From the NCBI RefSeq assembly GCF_016428855.1, contig NZ_JAELTN010000001.1, positions 62,001 to 126,000 of the forward strand: DNA of 64,000 bases. Direction: 5' to 3'. This stretch comes from Pedobacter sp. ASV28 (GTDB lineage Bacteria > Bacteroidota > Bacteroidia > Sphingobacteriales > Sphingobacteriaceae). The notes below the pieces were generated by a model. The model was not told the DNA's origin. It worked only from the letters and a program-made list of their open reading frames with translations, and made no database searches. Shown piece by piece: positions 27,636-36,109 of the stretch. Each line of letters begins with the position of its first letter. Position 1 is the stretch's first letter. A program made the position numbers and the translations under genes.

Positions 27636-28304
27636 TCAATCCTTGACTCTTTCTCTATAAGTTATGGGAATATCTTCAAATCGCGGTATATCTAACATAC
27701 TAGGTAACCAATTCGATACTCCTTCCAAGATATCTTCATTTGATAGCCGTTTGGTAAGAGGATCAGACCTTAAAACTTTAAAAGCGATCGCACTAAATTC
27801 ATCCAAGGACAATTCTTCCTTCCTTTCCTTCATTTTATCTTTTAACAACTCGATTACGATCCTTAATCTCAAAATATTATCTGCATACACAGAAATTCCT
27901 TCTAAATGCTTTACCTTTTCATATTCTGATTTTATAGTGGAGAAAATGAAATAGTTCCCATCTTTTGTATAAAACCAATTTCCGGAATATTTATCTCCAT
28001 TATTACTATATTTCAGATGCGGTAAATCATTCTTCTCAATATCGAAATCTACCTCATCAGTCTTTAAGACTTTTGCAATTCCTCTTTTCTGCGGTATCTC
28101 TGACAATACCCTACCAAACATCAATACCCTTTCTTCGACATTATGAAATGGAGAAAAAACACTCACCAAACACTTATCTGTTCCATTAAGCTCTTTCAGC
28201 AAAATATAAGAACAATTTATATTTTCCATTTTGAAGTCTTTCAATAGCCCTATCTCAGAAAAAGGTATACTTGCCAAAGGCAGTTTTATATAAGTTTCTT
28301 TCAT
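27636..28304 (-). CDS. Probable immunity protein for tip 3
   Basis: I chose the ATG at 28302-28304 (MKETYIKLPLASIPFSEIG) because it falls five bases after the stop of toxin tip 3; the longer frame overlaps the tip and begins within it. The 222-residue product is soluble, without signal or membrane segment. Its central part (YSGNWFYTKDGNYFIFSTIKSE) is beta-rich and its C-terminus helical (LSLDEFSAIAFKVLR). Family not recognised. Tight coupling to the tip gene supports an immunity role by established Rhs/polymorphic-toxin organisation. Confidence 0.6.
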   Translation of the reverse strand: MKETYIKLPLASIPFSEIGLLKDFKMENINCSYILLKELNGTDKCLVSVFSPFHNVEERVLMFGRVLSEIPQKRGIAKVLKTDEVDFDIEKNDLPHLKYSNNGDKYSGNWFYTKDGNYFIFSTIKSEYEKVKHLEGISVYADNILRLRIVIELLKDKMKERKEELSLDEFSAIAFKVLRSDPLTKRLSNEDILEGVSNWLPSMLDIPRFEDIPITYRERVKD

Positions 28305-28309
28305 TTTTA

Positions 28310-28944
28310 TTAGAATAATTCTTTCCAATGAGGTACATTCTTCTCCAGCCATTGAGATGCTTTAGCCCCATATTCCGCATAATCAGGGCATTTGGGGTTA
28401 AACGCATTACGGATGTTTGCTACTGGACCTTTCGATTTTGAATATTCAAGCACTTTTTGTTCCACAGCTCTCAATAACTTTGGATCATCTATACCATTTA
28501 GAACAGGCTCAATCTTCATAAGAGCTCTTTCTGCCTTGGTGTATCTCTTAAAGACATTAAATGCCTTACCAATATATGGCAACCCTAATTTAGTGCCTTT
28601 AGTAAATTGTGTTAAAGCCGCTCTTAACTCCAATATCTGGCATTGTTAATACAATAGGCTTAGGCAATGTATAGGTATATCCATCTGCGTCTGCAACTAC
28701 TGTATAACCATTATATTGAGCATCTCTCCCTCCATTAAAGCTACCGTACCATAGACGAGACCAAAAGCCATCTACTCGATCTAAAACTTTTACCCTCTTT
28801 ACTATTTACTATTAATACTTCCTTTAAACTATAAACAGTATCTGCTGAAAGACCATCTGGGTCTATCATTAATATTGGATTATTCATCGCATAATTATAT
28901 GGCGATAAATAATCGGTACCTTCCGCCAGCGGGTCCACCACATT
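28310..28944 (-). pseudogene. Orphan Rhs toxin tip 3 with two frameshifts, joined to an IS
   Basis: The Rhs core begins abruptly at [31 protein letters not shown] where IS3-type sequence ends (about 28945). A frameshift near 28800 separates this from [16 protein letters not shown] and [16 protein letters not shown], which matches the linker of tip 4. A second shift near 28630 separates that from the toxin end (LTQFTKGTKLGLPYIGKAF ... PHWKELF, stop at 28310). The C-terminal domain (107 residues, with NPKCPDYAEYG) is not recognised. Truncation and two shifts mean that no functional Rhs product can be made, while the immunity gene downstream is intact. Confidence 0.75.
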
Positions 28945-28945
28945 C

Positions 28946-29478
28946 CTCGCACTGACGCGAGCAATGCTGTATATGGTCATAATAGGCTTGTCGGCTCTTA
29001 CCAAACAATCTACAAAGTGGTCCGACGCCCATCCTTGTAATGCGTTTCTCCCTGATCAGCTTTACTGTTTGGTACCACCCTTTTTTCTGATGGGAACCTT
29101 ATGCGCCCTTTCGCCGTGGTCGATCATCGAGTTTAGGCCGTAAATCAGGACATTTGCCTTTTCTAGGGCTTTTTCAAGATCCTTAATCCGTTTCTTGAGC
29201 GCAGCGGCATCTTTTGTCTTTGGCTTCTCCATGGGAGCTAAAGTTACGGCTCCTTTCTCTAATTTTTTCTTGTAGCCGTTAATCCAGTTGGTCAGCATGT
29301 AGGTATTTACCAGACCGTACTTTTTAGCGACTTCGTCCTTGGAATAGTTCTGGTAGACCACAAGCTCTACCAGCTTTTCCTTGAGTTCCTCTGGATAATC
29401 AAATCTTGCGATTGCTTGTTCTTTCATCTTCAGTTAAGGGTTTATCCAAAAACTGTAAAGTTATAGGCGTATAAGACC
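28946..29478 (-). mobile_element. Truncated IS3-family element
   Basis: The element keeps its 5' end (to 29478), complete OrfA and the first about 35 codons of OrfB in the adjacent frame ([15 protein letters not shown], then [15 protein letters not shown]), typical of IS3 OrfB N-termini. OrfB then breaks off at about 28946, where Rhs sequence starts, so the 3' half was lost by deletion or recombination. Its first 168 bases recur inverted at 21202-21369. Confidence 0.85.
29062..29427 (-). CDS. IS3-family OrfA (HTH transposase subunit)
   Basis: The 121-residue protein has an N-terminal helix-turn-helix (YPEELKEKLVELVVYQNYSK and EVAKKYGLVNTYMLTNWI), followed by a leucine-zipper-like coiled coil (AALKKRIKDLEKALEKANVLIYGLNSMID) and the C-terminal IRKKGGTKQ, which corresponds to the IS3 OrfA end where OrfB begins by frameshifting. 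OrfA alone binds IS ends but cannot transpose without OrfB, which is truncated here. Intact as an ORF, but functionally a relic. Confidence 0.85.
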   Translation of the reverse strand: MKEQAIARFDYPEELKEKLVELVVYQNYSKDEVAKKYGLVNTYMLTNWINGYKKKLEKGAVTLAPMEKPKTKDAAALKKRIKDLEKALEKANVLIYGLNSMIDHGERAHKVPIRKKGGTKQ

Positions 29479-29637
29479 GCTCTTGTATCACATGATCAAT
29501 TATTTGACCTGCACTTTCTTTTCCGTTCCATTGCTGAAATCCCCATGAGCTGGCGATGTTGCATCCTGCAAAGCAGGCAGGCAGGGTAGTATACCCCTAT
29601 CCAATATTAGACAGATTCTTCGTCGGATTTCAGTAAT

Positions 29638-30696
29638 CTAAAAATTGAACTCTTCAATTTTTCCATCGCCTACACCTAACAAACATTTAATACTTTTATT
29701 TTTTTCATTATCATAAAAAGCGACAGGTCCTGAATAATGTGAGTTATGCAATTGAATCTCTGTCCAGCTTTTGCCATTATCCTCGCTATAAAAGAAATGA
29801 TTTTCGACATTTATCGTTCCACGTTCTCCGACCATGATTACTATTTTATGATTAAAAACATGCATAATTTTAGGGAAAATTCTGTTTTCTGAACCAAATA
29901 CCTTAACAACTTCATTTTTGCCTTTCATATCCCCTATTAATAGAAATGCACTATCTGCCTTCTGACATAGCGTAAAAATTTGATTATCAAAAACTTTTAC
30001 AGTTTTGGGTAATATCTTCCGATCGTATTTTAAAATAGTTTGGCTAGAGTATTTCTGCTCACCTTTTAGCAATTTCTGAAAGATATAGCTCTTGCTATCA
30101 CTATCTCTAGCAAGTTCAAAAATCTCATCACCGTGGGAAAATGCTTGATCTACTATGTCTGGACTTAAGATTTTATATTTCTTTTTTGAAACTTCAAAAA
30201 GTTGATAATTATCATCATATTGTAATCTACCTTCACAAATAAACAAGTCGTTTTCTCTTTTAATGATACTTCTCAGGTACAATGGCGAATTGAGGATCAA
30301 ACTTAGGTGGTCTCCATTTTCACTAAGGCTGTATATTGAGGTTCTATCTTTAGAATATTTCATTATATATATAGAAGAATCTACTTTTTGAATCAACCAA
30401 TTGGCATTAATCCCCAGCTGCTGTTCTTTCAGAACTTTCCCATTGTTATCCGTTGAAACGAGGAATGCTGTATCATTCCTTGATGCTATTCCGCTACTAT
30501 CATTCCATTCCGCCCTGCCATGTTGGTTAACGATAGAAAGTAATTTAGTATCATCTACGATTAAGACATCAGAAATAATGCCTTTACTCCTATTTGTTAC
30601 TTTTATAATATTACTTTCGCTCAAGTAGAAATTTTCACATCCTAAGAAAATCATAACTAAAATTATTAATACCCATTTCCCTTTTTGTGCTCTCAT
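29638..30696 (-). CDS. Beta-propeller lipoprotein, probable immunity protein for tip 2
   Basis: The 352-residue product has a lipoprotein signal (WVLIILVMIFLGC) and a repeated beta-strand pattern. An Asp-box/BNR motif FYSEDNGKSWTEI near the C-terminus points to a sialidase-like propeller fold. Its ATG overlaps the stop codon of the tip 2 gene by four bases (ATGA), the classic toxin-immunity coupling. Outer-membrane or periplasmic location suggests protection against an envelope-acting toxin. Immunity is inferred from position; the fold call rests on one clear Asp-box and general strand spacing. Confidence 0.6.
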   Translation of the reverse strand: MRAQKGKWVLIILVMIFLGCENFYLSESNIIKVTNRSKGIISDVLIVDDTKLLSIVNQHGRAEWNDSSGIASRNDTAFLVSTDNNGKVLKEQQLGINANWLIQKVDSSIYIMKYSKDRTSIYSLSENGDHLSLILNSPLYLRSIIKRENDLFICEGRLQYDDNYQLFEVSKKKYKILSPDIVDQAFSHGDEIFELARDSDSKSYIFQKLLKGEQKYSSQTILKYDRKILPKTVKVFDNQIFTLCQKADSAFLLIGDMKGKNEVVKVFGSENRIFPKIMHVFNHKIVIMVGERGTINVENHFFYSEDNGKSWTEIQLHNSHYSGPVAFYDNEKNKSIKCLLGVGDGKIEEFNF

Positions 30697-31343
30697 TTTA
30701 AACCAAAGATATATTTATTGATAAACCGTACAATTTCTTTAACTGGAACTTTTTGCTGTTTGGCATAGTTCGTTATTAATCTGTTTATTTCCCTTTTATC
30801 TTTAACTGCCCCAGAAAATTGAACGAATGCAAATAATTTGTTATCGTTATAAAGTTTCAATTGATCTTTTCCCACGGCTGCTGCTTGTTTAACACCTCTT
30901 GTTGAAAAAAGATCAATGGCATCAACTGTTAGCATTATTTTTACCTTATCTAAAACTTCAAGGTCTAAAATACCAGCATCTTCATATGCTTTAACATGTG
31001 TGTCAAATGCAAAATCTTGAAATTTCTCATTATCTAACTCAATGTTAGGATTTTTGGCTATACCTGCTTCCATTTCATATTGTAGGTTCAACAAGGCATC
31101 GTCAAGCCATTGTTTACCTTCATCACTTAAAGTTTTCCTCACGCTCTTAAACTTGTTCAGATATTTATTACCATAACTCATATAATATTCGGGAGCTTTT
31201 TTCCCCGGATGTCTCTCTTTGAAACTTTTCTCTCTATCCTGATAATAGTATGAACCGTATCTTATTTTGTGGGTGTTTATAAAATCTGCAATCTCAGCCT
31301 GATCGCTAGTTGACCAGTTGCCGTTAGCATCATAGGCCCACAT
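30693..31343 (-). CDS. Orphan Rhs C-terminal tip 2
   Basis: The 216-residue frame starts MWAYDANGNWSTSDQAEIADF and ends FINKYIFGLK. Its ATG lies inside the preceding Rhs core remnant ([16 protein letters not shown] at 31345-31395), but in a different frame, so core and tip are no longer fused. The body is mainly helical, with FAFDTHVKAYEDAGILDLEVLDK and VDAIDLFSTRGVKQAA; no toxin family is recognised. Overlap with the following propeller lipoprotein gene marks it as toxin of a toxin-immunity pair. It may be expressed from its own start or be silent stock for recombination into a functional Rhs gene. Confidence 0.6.
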   Translation of the reverse strand: MWAYDANGNWSTSDQAEIADFINTHKIRYGSYYYQDREKSFKERHPGKKAPEYYMSYGNKYLNKFKSVRKTLSDEGKQWLDDALLNLQYEMEAGIAKNPNIELDNEKFQDFAFDTHVKAYEDAGILDLEVLDKVKIMLTVDAIDLFSTRGVKQAAAVGKDQLKLYNDNKLFAFVQFSGAVKDKREINRLITNYAKQQKVPVKEIVRFINKYIFGLK

Positions 31344-31395
31344 TCCATCTGCCGATCACCGGATCATAGAACCTGGCGCCGTAATCGTAATGATG
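31344..31395 (-). repeat. Rhs core remnant between tips 1 and 2
   Basis: Encodes [18 protein letters not shown] and is nearly identical to the corresponding part of the Rhs gene at about 32390-32440. The sequence before it (EGFWRALNA) resembles the EGFWSRLW linker of other tips. It is evidence for serial tip displacement through core homology. Confidence 0.75.
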
Positions 31396-31428
31396 CAGCA
31401 TTTAAAGCACGCCAGAAACCTTCTAAAT

Positions 31429-31623
31429 CTATAGTCGGCGCCTGACAACCATCAATATGATGTATATTACTATTAGTGACAATACAATTCCAGCAAATTT
31501 CAAATCTGTATTTAAAGGTATTTTATGTCCTGAACCATGATATACTAATATTGTGAATAAAACAAAGAGAATCAAAATTATTATTAGCCATTGGCTTGCT
31601 TGAATTAATGTTTTCATTATCAT
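31429..31623 (-). CDS. Small two-helix membrane protein, probable immunity protein for tip 1
   Basis: The 64-residue protein consists of two hydrophobic helices (QWLIIILILFVLFTILVYH and FAGIVLSLIVIYIILMVV) joined by a short polar loop (GSGHKIPLNTD), ending in RRRL. Its ATG overlaps the stop of the Rhs gene by four bases (ATGA); a second ATG two codons later is possible. Small membrane immunity proteins commonly protect against membrane-damaging or phospholipase toxins, which fits the HALQD-containing tip upstream. Role inferred from position and topology. Confidence 0.6.
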   Translation of the reverse strand: MIMKTLIQASQWLIIILILFVLFTILVYHGSGHKIPLNTDLKFAGIVLSLIVIYIILMVVRRRL

Positions 31624-32783
31624 CTAAAATTAATTGTTCCCTGAAATCCAGCTTTTAACAACATACCAATTGTTCGACTCAATTGATCAGCAGACATCCC
31701 TTGGAAATCCAACTCTTCTTTATCTTTGAATTTAACTTCTTTACCCGCCATCAATCTAACAATTATCCCAGCAGATCTCGTTAAATTTTCTGCTTTTTCA
31801 GTTGGACCATACATATCATTATACATTGCTCCCACAGACGGTAAGTTAAGTCCCAAGTGATCTTCCGTCCTTCTTCCGTTATGAGCTATCGCATCTTGCA
31901 AAGCATGCATACCTTGCCCATACTTCTTAAGATTTTTACCGCCTTCTGAGGCAAAAACATTGTCCCACCCGAACTTCAGTCCTCTAGCTAGTGCCTCTCG
32001 TTGTTTCATCCCTCCTTTTGCTTCAACATCACTCATCATGCTATGCCACCTACTATTTGACTCATCTTGAGACCCACTTGTAAGTGAATAGTCAATTCCA
32101 TTTCTGTAATTATGTTTTTGCGGATTCTTACCTCCTCCATGCAAAAGATAATCGAAATTGAGAACTGTTACAGAAGGGTGATCGGCATATGTACTTGAAT
32201 AATGAGCCATTACATCCGCATCTTTTTTTGAATATCCAAGCGCTAATAATGCCTTATATGTTATATTATAATGTACAGAAACAGCATATCGCCCATCATT
32301 ATCTATCATGTTAGCTGGATTATTAACTCCATATATATACGGACTAATAGAAATCATTTTCTCTGCTAGCGGATCCACCACGTTCCACCTGCCGATCACC
32401 GGATCATAGAACCTTGCGCCGTAATCATACTGTCCAAGTTCCTCCTGCAGCTCCTTGCCATTGTAGGTGTAGTTAATCTTGGGTGCACTGACCTTACGGT
32501 TGATCTCCATGCCAAAGGGCAGATAATCCGTCTGTTGAAGCACAGACCCTGCCTCATTGTACACTACCCTGGTATTGCCCAGGTGGTCCTTCAGAAAATA
32601 CTCATACTGGTAGCTAGCCCCGTTCTTTCTGGCTATGCCCCCGTCCAAATGTAAAAGATCGATCGTTGCACCGGATCCGTTGACAACATACTCTATCCCG
32701 CCTATGTACTGGCGTACCTCGGCGGCCGACTGTTTGTCTGTAACTCCCGTTAAATAATTCGTCATGTCGAGGTTACGAGGCAT
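31620..32783 (-). CDS. Truncated Rhs protein with C-terminal toxin (tip 1)
   Basis: The 387-residue frame has only the end of an Rhs core ([71 protein letters not shown] at about 25-165). A toxin domain of about 220 residues follows. Histidines in AHYSSTYADH, FDYLLHGG, SRWHSMM and GQGMHALQDAIAHNG resemble zinc-dependent phospholipase C-like domains, where HALQDS-AH is common. The shell-forming N-terminal repeats of a complete Rhs (over 1000 residues) are missing; the frame begins 60 bases from an unrelated gene. Delivery as such is unlikely unless another locus supplies the body. Confidence 0.75.
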   Translation of the reverse strand: MPRNLDMTNYLTGVTDKQSAAEVRQYIGGIEYVVNGSGATIDLLHLDGGIARKNGASYQYEYFLKDHLGNTRVVYNEAGSVLQQTDYLPFGMEINRKVSAPKINYTYNGKELQEELGQYDYGARFYDPVIGRWNVVDPLAEKMISISPYIYGVNNPANMIDNDGRYAVSVHYNITYKALLALGYSKKDADVMAHYSSTYADHPSVTVLNFDYLLHGGGKNPQKHNYRNGIDYSLTSGSQDESNSRWHSMMSDVEAKGGMKQREALARGLKFGWDNVFASEGGKNLKKYGQGMHALQDAIAHNGRRTEDHLGLNLPSVGAMYNDMYGPTEKAENLTRSAGIIVRLMAGKEVKFKDKEELDFQGMSADQLSRTIGMLLKAGFQGTINFR

Positions 32784-32843
32784 CTATATAGGTCATCAAA
32801 TAAATTTATTTCTGTACCCCCAAATAGCAAATGCTCCCAAACT

Positions 32844-33662
32844 TTAATCACCTTCACCCAGCACCCAACTAATGCCTTCTATTTTTTCCTCCTTGTTCTT
32901 TTGCGGCACCTTGGTTTCCGATGCCGGGCTAAAAACCTTCCCATTATTTAGCTGCACCGCAAAATTAATCTGACAGGCAAAATACCTGCGGTCGCCCGTC
33001 ATGCCCCTATCACGGTAAGAAGCGCCCAAAGCTACCAACAATCCCTTTTTACCTTGTTGGGTAGTTGGTATGGCCACCCTGGCACCTGTAAAAATGGGCA
33101 TTGAAATATCGATCACAAGGTCTTCCATTTTAAATACCTCATAGTCGTCTCCCTCCAAATCAAAATTAAAGATCATGAGCTGCAATAGTATTTTCTGGAA
33201 TTTTGGGTTTGTTTTAAACCATAAACTGCTTTTTTCTTTTTCCATGGCAATTTGCAAAGTGCCGTCTTCCCCTATCTGGTATTGTGGAAATTTGGCAAGC
33301 AGCTTATCTAAACTGGTATAGGGATTAAACTCAAATCCAACCAATTGAGACAGGTTGGCATGCAGCAAGCTTTTTTTACCTTTTAGGGCAGCGGGTATGG
33401 TTTTAAACAAGGCATTTACCCTTGCATTTAAACGATTTACAATACCCCTGTAGCCATAGTATTCTATCAAGGGGGCAAAAGCTTTTCTGATATATGCTGC
33501 ACTAGTACTTGCCCGCCCAAAGTCTGTGCTGCTTTTTTTACTTTCTTCCGAAAGTTCATAGGGTTTACTGGTGTGTCTTTTCACATCTTTTTTTTCACGT
33601 TGGTAGAACACCATATTGCCCAGCTTGCCAGAACGCTTTACCAAGCTTTGTTGAGTAGCCAT
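32844..33662 (-). CDS. Hypothetical protein at the island's right edge
   Basis: The 272-residue protein starts with VKRSGKLGNMVFYQREKKDVKRHTSK, like the GKLGN-VFY...G start of a Bacteroidota family of uncharacterised proteins, and goes on with a helical basic region (AAYIRKAFAPLIEYYGY) and a beta-rich second half. No signal peptide, membrane segment or catalytic motif is visible. It is 60 bases upstream of the truncated Rhs gene on the same strand. Function unknown; it could be chromosomal rather than part of the island. Confidence 0.55.
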   Translation of the reverse strand: MATQQSLVKRSGKLGNMVFYQREKKDVKRHTSKPYELSEESKKSSTDFGRASTSAAYIRKAFAPLIEYYGYRGIVNRLNARVNALFKTIPAALKGKKSLLHANLSQLVGFEFNPYTSLDKLLAKFPQYQIGEDGTLQIAMEKEKSSLWFKTNPKFQKILLQLMIFNFDLEGDDYEVFKMEDLVIDISMPIFTGARVAIPTTQQGKKGLLVALGASYRDRGMTGDRRYFACQINFAVQLNNGKVFSPASETKVPQKNKEEKIEGISWVLGEGD

Positions 33663-33929
33663 AATTTAGTATCTTTAGAGGTCTTCTGTTAAAGATAAAC
33701 CATTTCAGGTTTATCTCCAAAGTCCGCCTTTAGCCCGCATCTACTCCACCATTAGTCCACATTCAGTCCGCTTGTACTTGTATTGTGCTTTGGCCTTAAT
33801 TCGAATTTATGCTGTAGCCACTATGGATGATAGGCTTGGCTACGCCATACCTGTTCTTAAAAAATTGATGGTTTTCCGAAGCCTTTACGAACAAGTTTCG
33901 AACGGCTTTAAAATTATTTATAAGGCTGG

Positions 33930-34625
33930 CTATAACAGGTTCATCCCAAAAAGTGTGGCAATGTGTCCTTTCAGTTTACGTTTTACCTCGTCCATATCAA
34001 GGGTGCTGCCTAATTCCTGCTGCATAGAAGTTACAGCCTTGTCGTCAATACCACAGGGCACTATGTTTTTAAAATAGTCGAGGTCTACATTTACGTTGAA
34101 GGCAAAACCATGCATGGTTACCCAACGGCTGCAGCGCACCCCCATGGCACAAATTTTACGGGCCTTGTCATTATCTGCATCTAGCCAAACGCCCGTGTAG
34201 CCGGGGTACCTACCCGCTTTAATACCATATTCGGCCAGCGTAAGTATAACCGCTTCTTCCAAGGTGCGTAGGTAGAGGTGTATATCGGTAAAAAAATTAT
34301 CCAAATCTAATATGGGATAGCCCACAATTTGCCCAGGCCCATGATAGGTAATGTCTCCGCCCCTATTAATTTTATAGTAAGTGGCTTCTTTATCCTTCAG
34401 GCCCTGCTCATCCAACAGTAAATTTTCTGGATGGCCGCTTTTACCCAGGGTATATACATGTGGGTGTTCGCAAAAAATAAGATAGTTCGGCGTAGGCTCA
34501 TCTCTGTTTTCTGTACGGTTTTTCACTTTTAATGCCACCGTTTCTCCAAAAATACCTTCTTGCCTATCCCAAGCCACTTGGTAATCGGTCAATCCCCAAT
34601 CTATAAATTTTACTTCCTTGTTCAT
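33930..34625 (-). CDS. lipB: Lipoyl(octanoyl) transferase
   Basis: It transfers octanoyl from acyl carrier protein to lipoate-dependent enzyme domains, the first step of lipoate synthesis. The 231-residue protein shows RGGDITYHGPGQIVGYPILDL (88-108), YTGVWLD, the catalytic Lys157 in ARKICAMGVR and the catalytic Cys191 in NIVPCGI, in the usual order. Length is normal. It stands 52 bases from the stop of the phosphopantetheinyl transferase gene on the same strand, so these two acyl-carrier-related genes may be co-transcribed. Confidence 0.95.
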   Translation of the reverse strand: MNKEVKFIDWGLTDYQVAWDRQEGIFGETVALKVKNRTENRDEPTPNYLIFCEHPHVYTLGKSGHPENLLLDEQGLKDKEATYYKINRGGDITYHGPGQIVGYPILDLDNFFTDIHLYLRTLEEAVILTLAEYGIKAGRYPGYTGVWLDADNDKARKICAMGVRCSRWVTMHGFAFNVNVDLDYFKNIVPCGIDDKAVTSMQQELGSTLDMDEVKRKLKGHIATLFGMNLL

Positions 34626-34677
34626 TCTTTGTTGGTTGGGTTTTTCGTTTTTTGGTTGGTTGGTTTTTTAGTGTTTT

Positions 34678-35319
34678 CTATCCAATGACATAGCCCAACA
34701 TATAGCCATCTTTAGTTTTAAAATAATTCACGGTAAGTTCCCTTGCACCCTCTGGCAAATCTACCAAGGCCTTTAGCATACCTTTATCTCTTAACTTAAA
34801 AGGCCTTATATGCATATCCCTTTTAAATTCCAACGCTTTTTTACCATGCCATTTATAAATGGCCTCTTTGGCACACCAACAAACGTACAGCCCATCAATG
34901 TCGTTCCCAATTTGTTTTTGGGCCAGTTCTATATCAGACAGGAACTTATGCCTAACCAGCTTGATCTTATGCTTGATCAGTTCCATGTCTATCCCCACCT
35001 TTTTATCCTTGCTTATAATTACCGCTGCATAATCATAAGAGTGGCTTAGGGAAATGTGATAGTCATAATTGACCAGATAGGGCTTTCCGTGATCGTCCAT
35101 CTGGCAATCAATATATTCCTTGGTATTGAGCATGGTTCTGAGCAACAGCCTGGTGCTTAGCCACTGCAGCGCCCTTTTTTCGCTCTTAAACGATACGATA
35201 ATATCCAGCTCATGCTGCTTGAGCTGTAGCCCGGCCATTAACTCGTTATGGCTTTCCTCAATTTTCCATACGGCAAGTTCGGTATGGGGGTCAATTTTTA
35301 TATCGAAAACTATGGGCAT
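34678..35319 (-). CDS. 4'-phosphopantetheinyl transferase
   Basis: It attaches the phosphopantetheine arm from CoA to carrier proteins. Motifs are ISLSHSYDYAAVIIS, the Mg-binding KVGIDMELI and WCAKEAIYKWHGKKAL, matching the Sfp/AcpS superfamily (WxxKEA-x-K). I chose the ATG at 35317-35319 (MPIVFDIKIDPHTELAVWKI), the usual start of the Bacteroidota homologues, rather than the frame extended by 29 residues. About 213 residues. It precedes lipB on the same strand, 52 bases apart. Whether the target is fatty-acid ACP or a secondary-metabolite carrier cannot be told. Confidence 0.87.
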   Translation of the reverse strand: MPIVFDIKIDPHTELAVWKIEESHNELMAGLQLKQHELDIIVSFKSEKRALQWLSTRLLLRTMLNTKEYIDCQMDDHGKPYLVNYDYHISLSHSYDYAAVIISKDKKVGIDMELIKHKIKLVRHKFLSDIELAQKQIGNDIDGLYVCWCAKEAIYKWHGKKALEFKRDMHIRPFKLRDKGMLKALVDLPEGARELTVNYFKTKDGYMLGYVIG

Positions 35320-35441
35320 CTCAAAATAATTGCCACAAAAATAACGAATTTTTGGCATGGCGCATGGCACAATAAATAACAGACTTTGCAAACTGCCCGT
35401 TGCCACATGCCAAACACCCCTTCATTACCCGCTTCACCTAC

Positions 35442-35472
35442 TTTGCGCTTTGCCAATTTTCACCTAATTTAG
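35442..35472 (+). promoter_or_regulatory. Likely promoter of dcd
   Basis: TTTG (35442-35445), a 19-base spacer and TAATTTAG (35465-35472, one mismatch to TAnnTTTG) match the Bacteroidota vegetative promoter. The ATG of dcd is 17 bases after the -7 box. Confidence 0.55.
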
Positions 35473-35488
35473 TCCAAAATACTTAAAA

Positions 35489-36025
35489 ATGATATTATCA
35501 GATAAACGGATACTTGAAGAAATAGACAAAGGCACTATCATTATCGAACCCTTTAAACCAGCCTGTTTAGGCACCAATTCATACGACGTGCACTTGGGTA
35601 AATACCTGGCCACCTATAAAGACCGCGTACTTGATGCCAAATCACACAACCAGATAGCACATTTTGAAATCCCTAAGGAAGGCTTTGTTCTACAGCCGGG
35701 CACCCTTTATTTGGGCGTAACGGTAGAGTATACCGAAACGCATGGCCATGTTCCTTTTTTAGAGGGCAAAAGCAGTACCGGACGCCTAGGTATTGACATA
35801 CATGCTACTGCCGGCAAGGGCGATGTAGGTTTTTGCAATACATGGACCCTGGAGATTTCATGCGTTCAGCCTGTAAGAATATATGCAGGCATGCCCATTG
35901 GACAACTGATCTATTTTGTAGTAGAAGGCAAAATAGAAAATATGTACAACACTAAAAACAATGCAAAATACAATAACAAAACTACCAAACCTGTGGAAAG
36001 TATGATGTGGAAAAATAACTTTTGA
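35489..36025 (+). CDS. dcd: dCTP deaminase
   Basis: It deaminates dCTP to dUTP for thymidylate synthesis. The 178-residue sequence starts MILSDKRILEEI and contains FKPACLGTNSYDVHLG, EGKSSTGRLGIDIHATAG and the catalytic region FCNTWTLEI (Glu122), followed by YAGMPIGQLIYF, all typical of trimeric Dcd. Start and length agree with the family. It is followed after 84 bases by the MG2/plug gene on the same strand, but with its own probable promoter region between. Confidence 0.95.
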   Translation: MILSDKRILEEIDKGTIIIEPFKPACLGTNSYDVHLGKYLATYKDRVLDAKSHNQIAHFEIPKEGFVLQPGTLYLGVTVEYTETHGHVPFLEGKSSTGRLGIDIHATAGKGDVGFCNTWTLEISCVQPVRIYAGMPIGQLIYFVVEGKIENMYNTKNNAKYNNKTTKPVESMMWKNNF

Positions 36026-36109
36026 ACCTTTTGCCCAAAAAAACAGTCTATACTTTATAAATAAAGACATAGCTTTTTGTATCTTGAAACCATATTTCAT
36101 TAAAACCCA

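Noticed and set aside
28741..29004. An 87-codon frame as a real gene
   Set aside because: Its start comes from IS3 OrfB sequence in the wrong frame and its end is out of frame with the Rhs linker; it is part of the tip 3 pseudogene junction.
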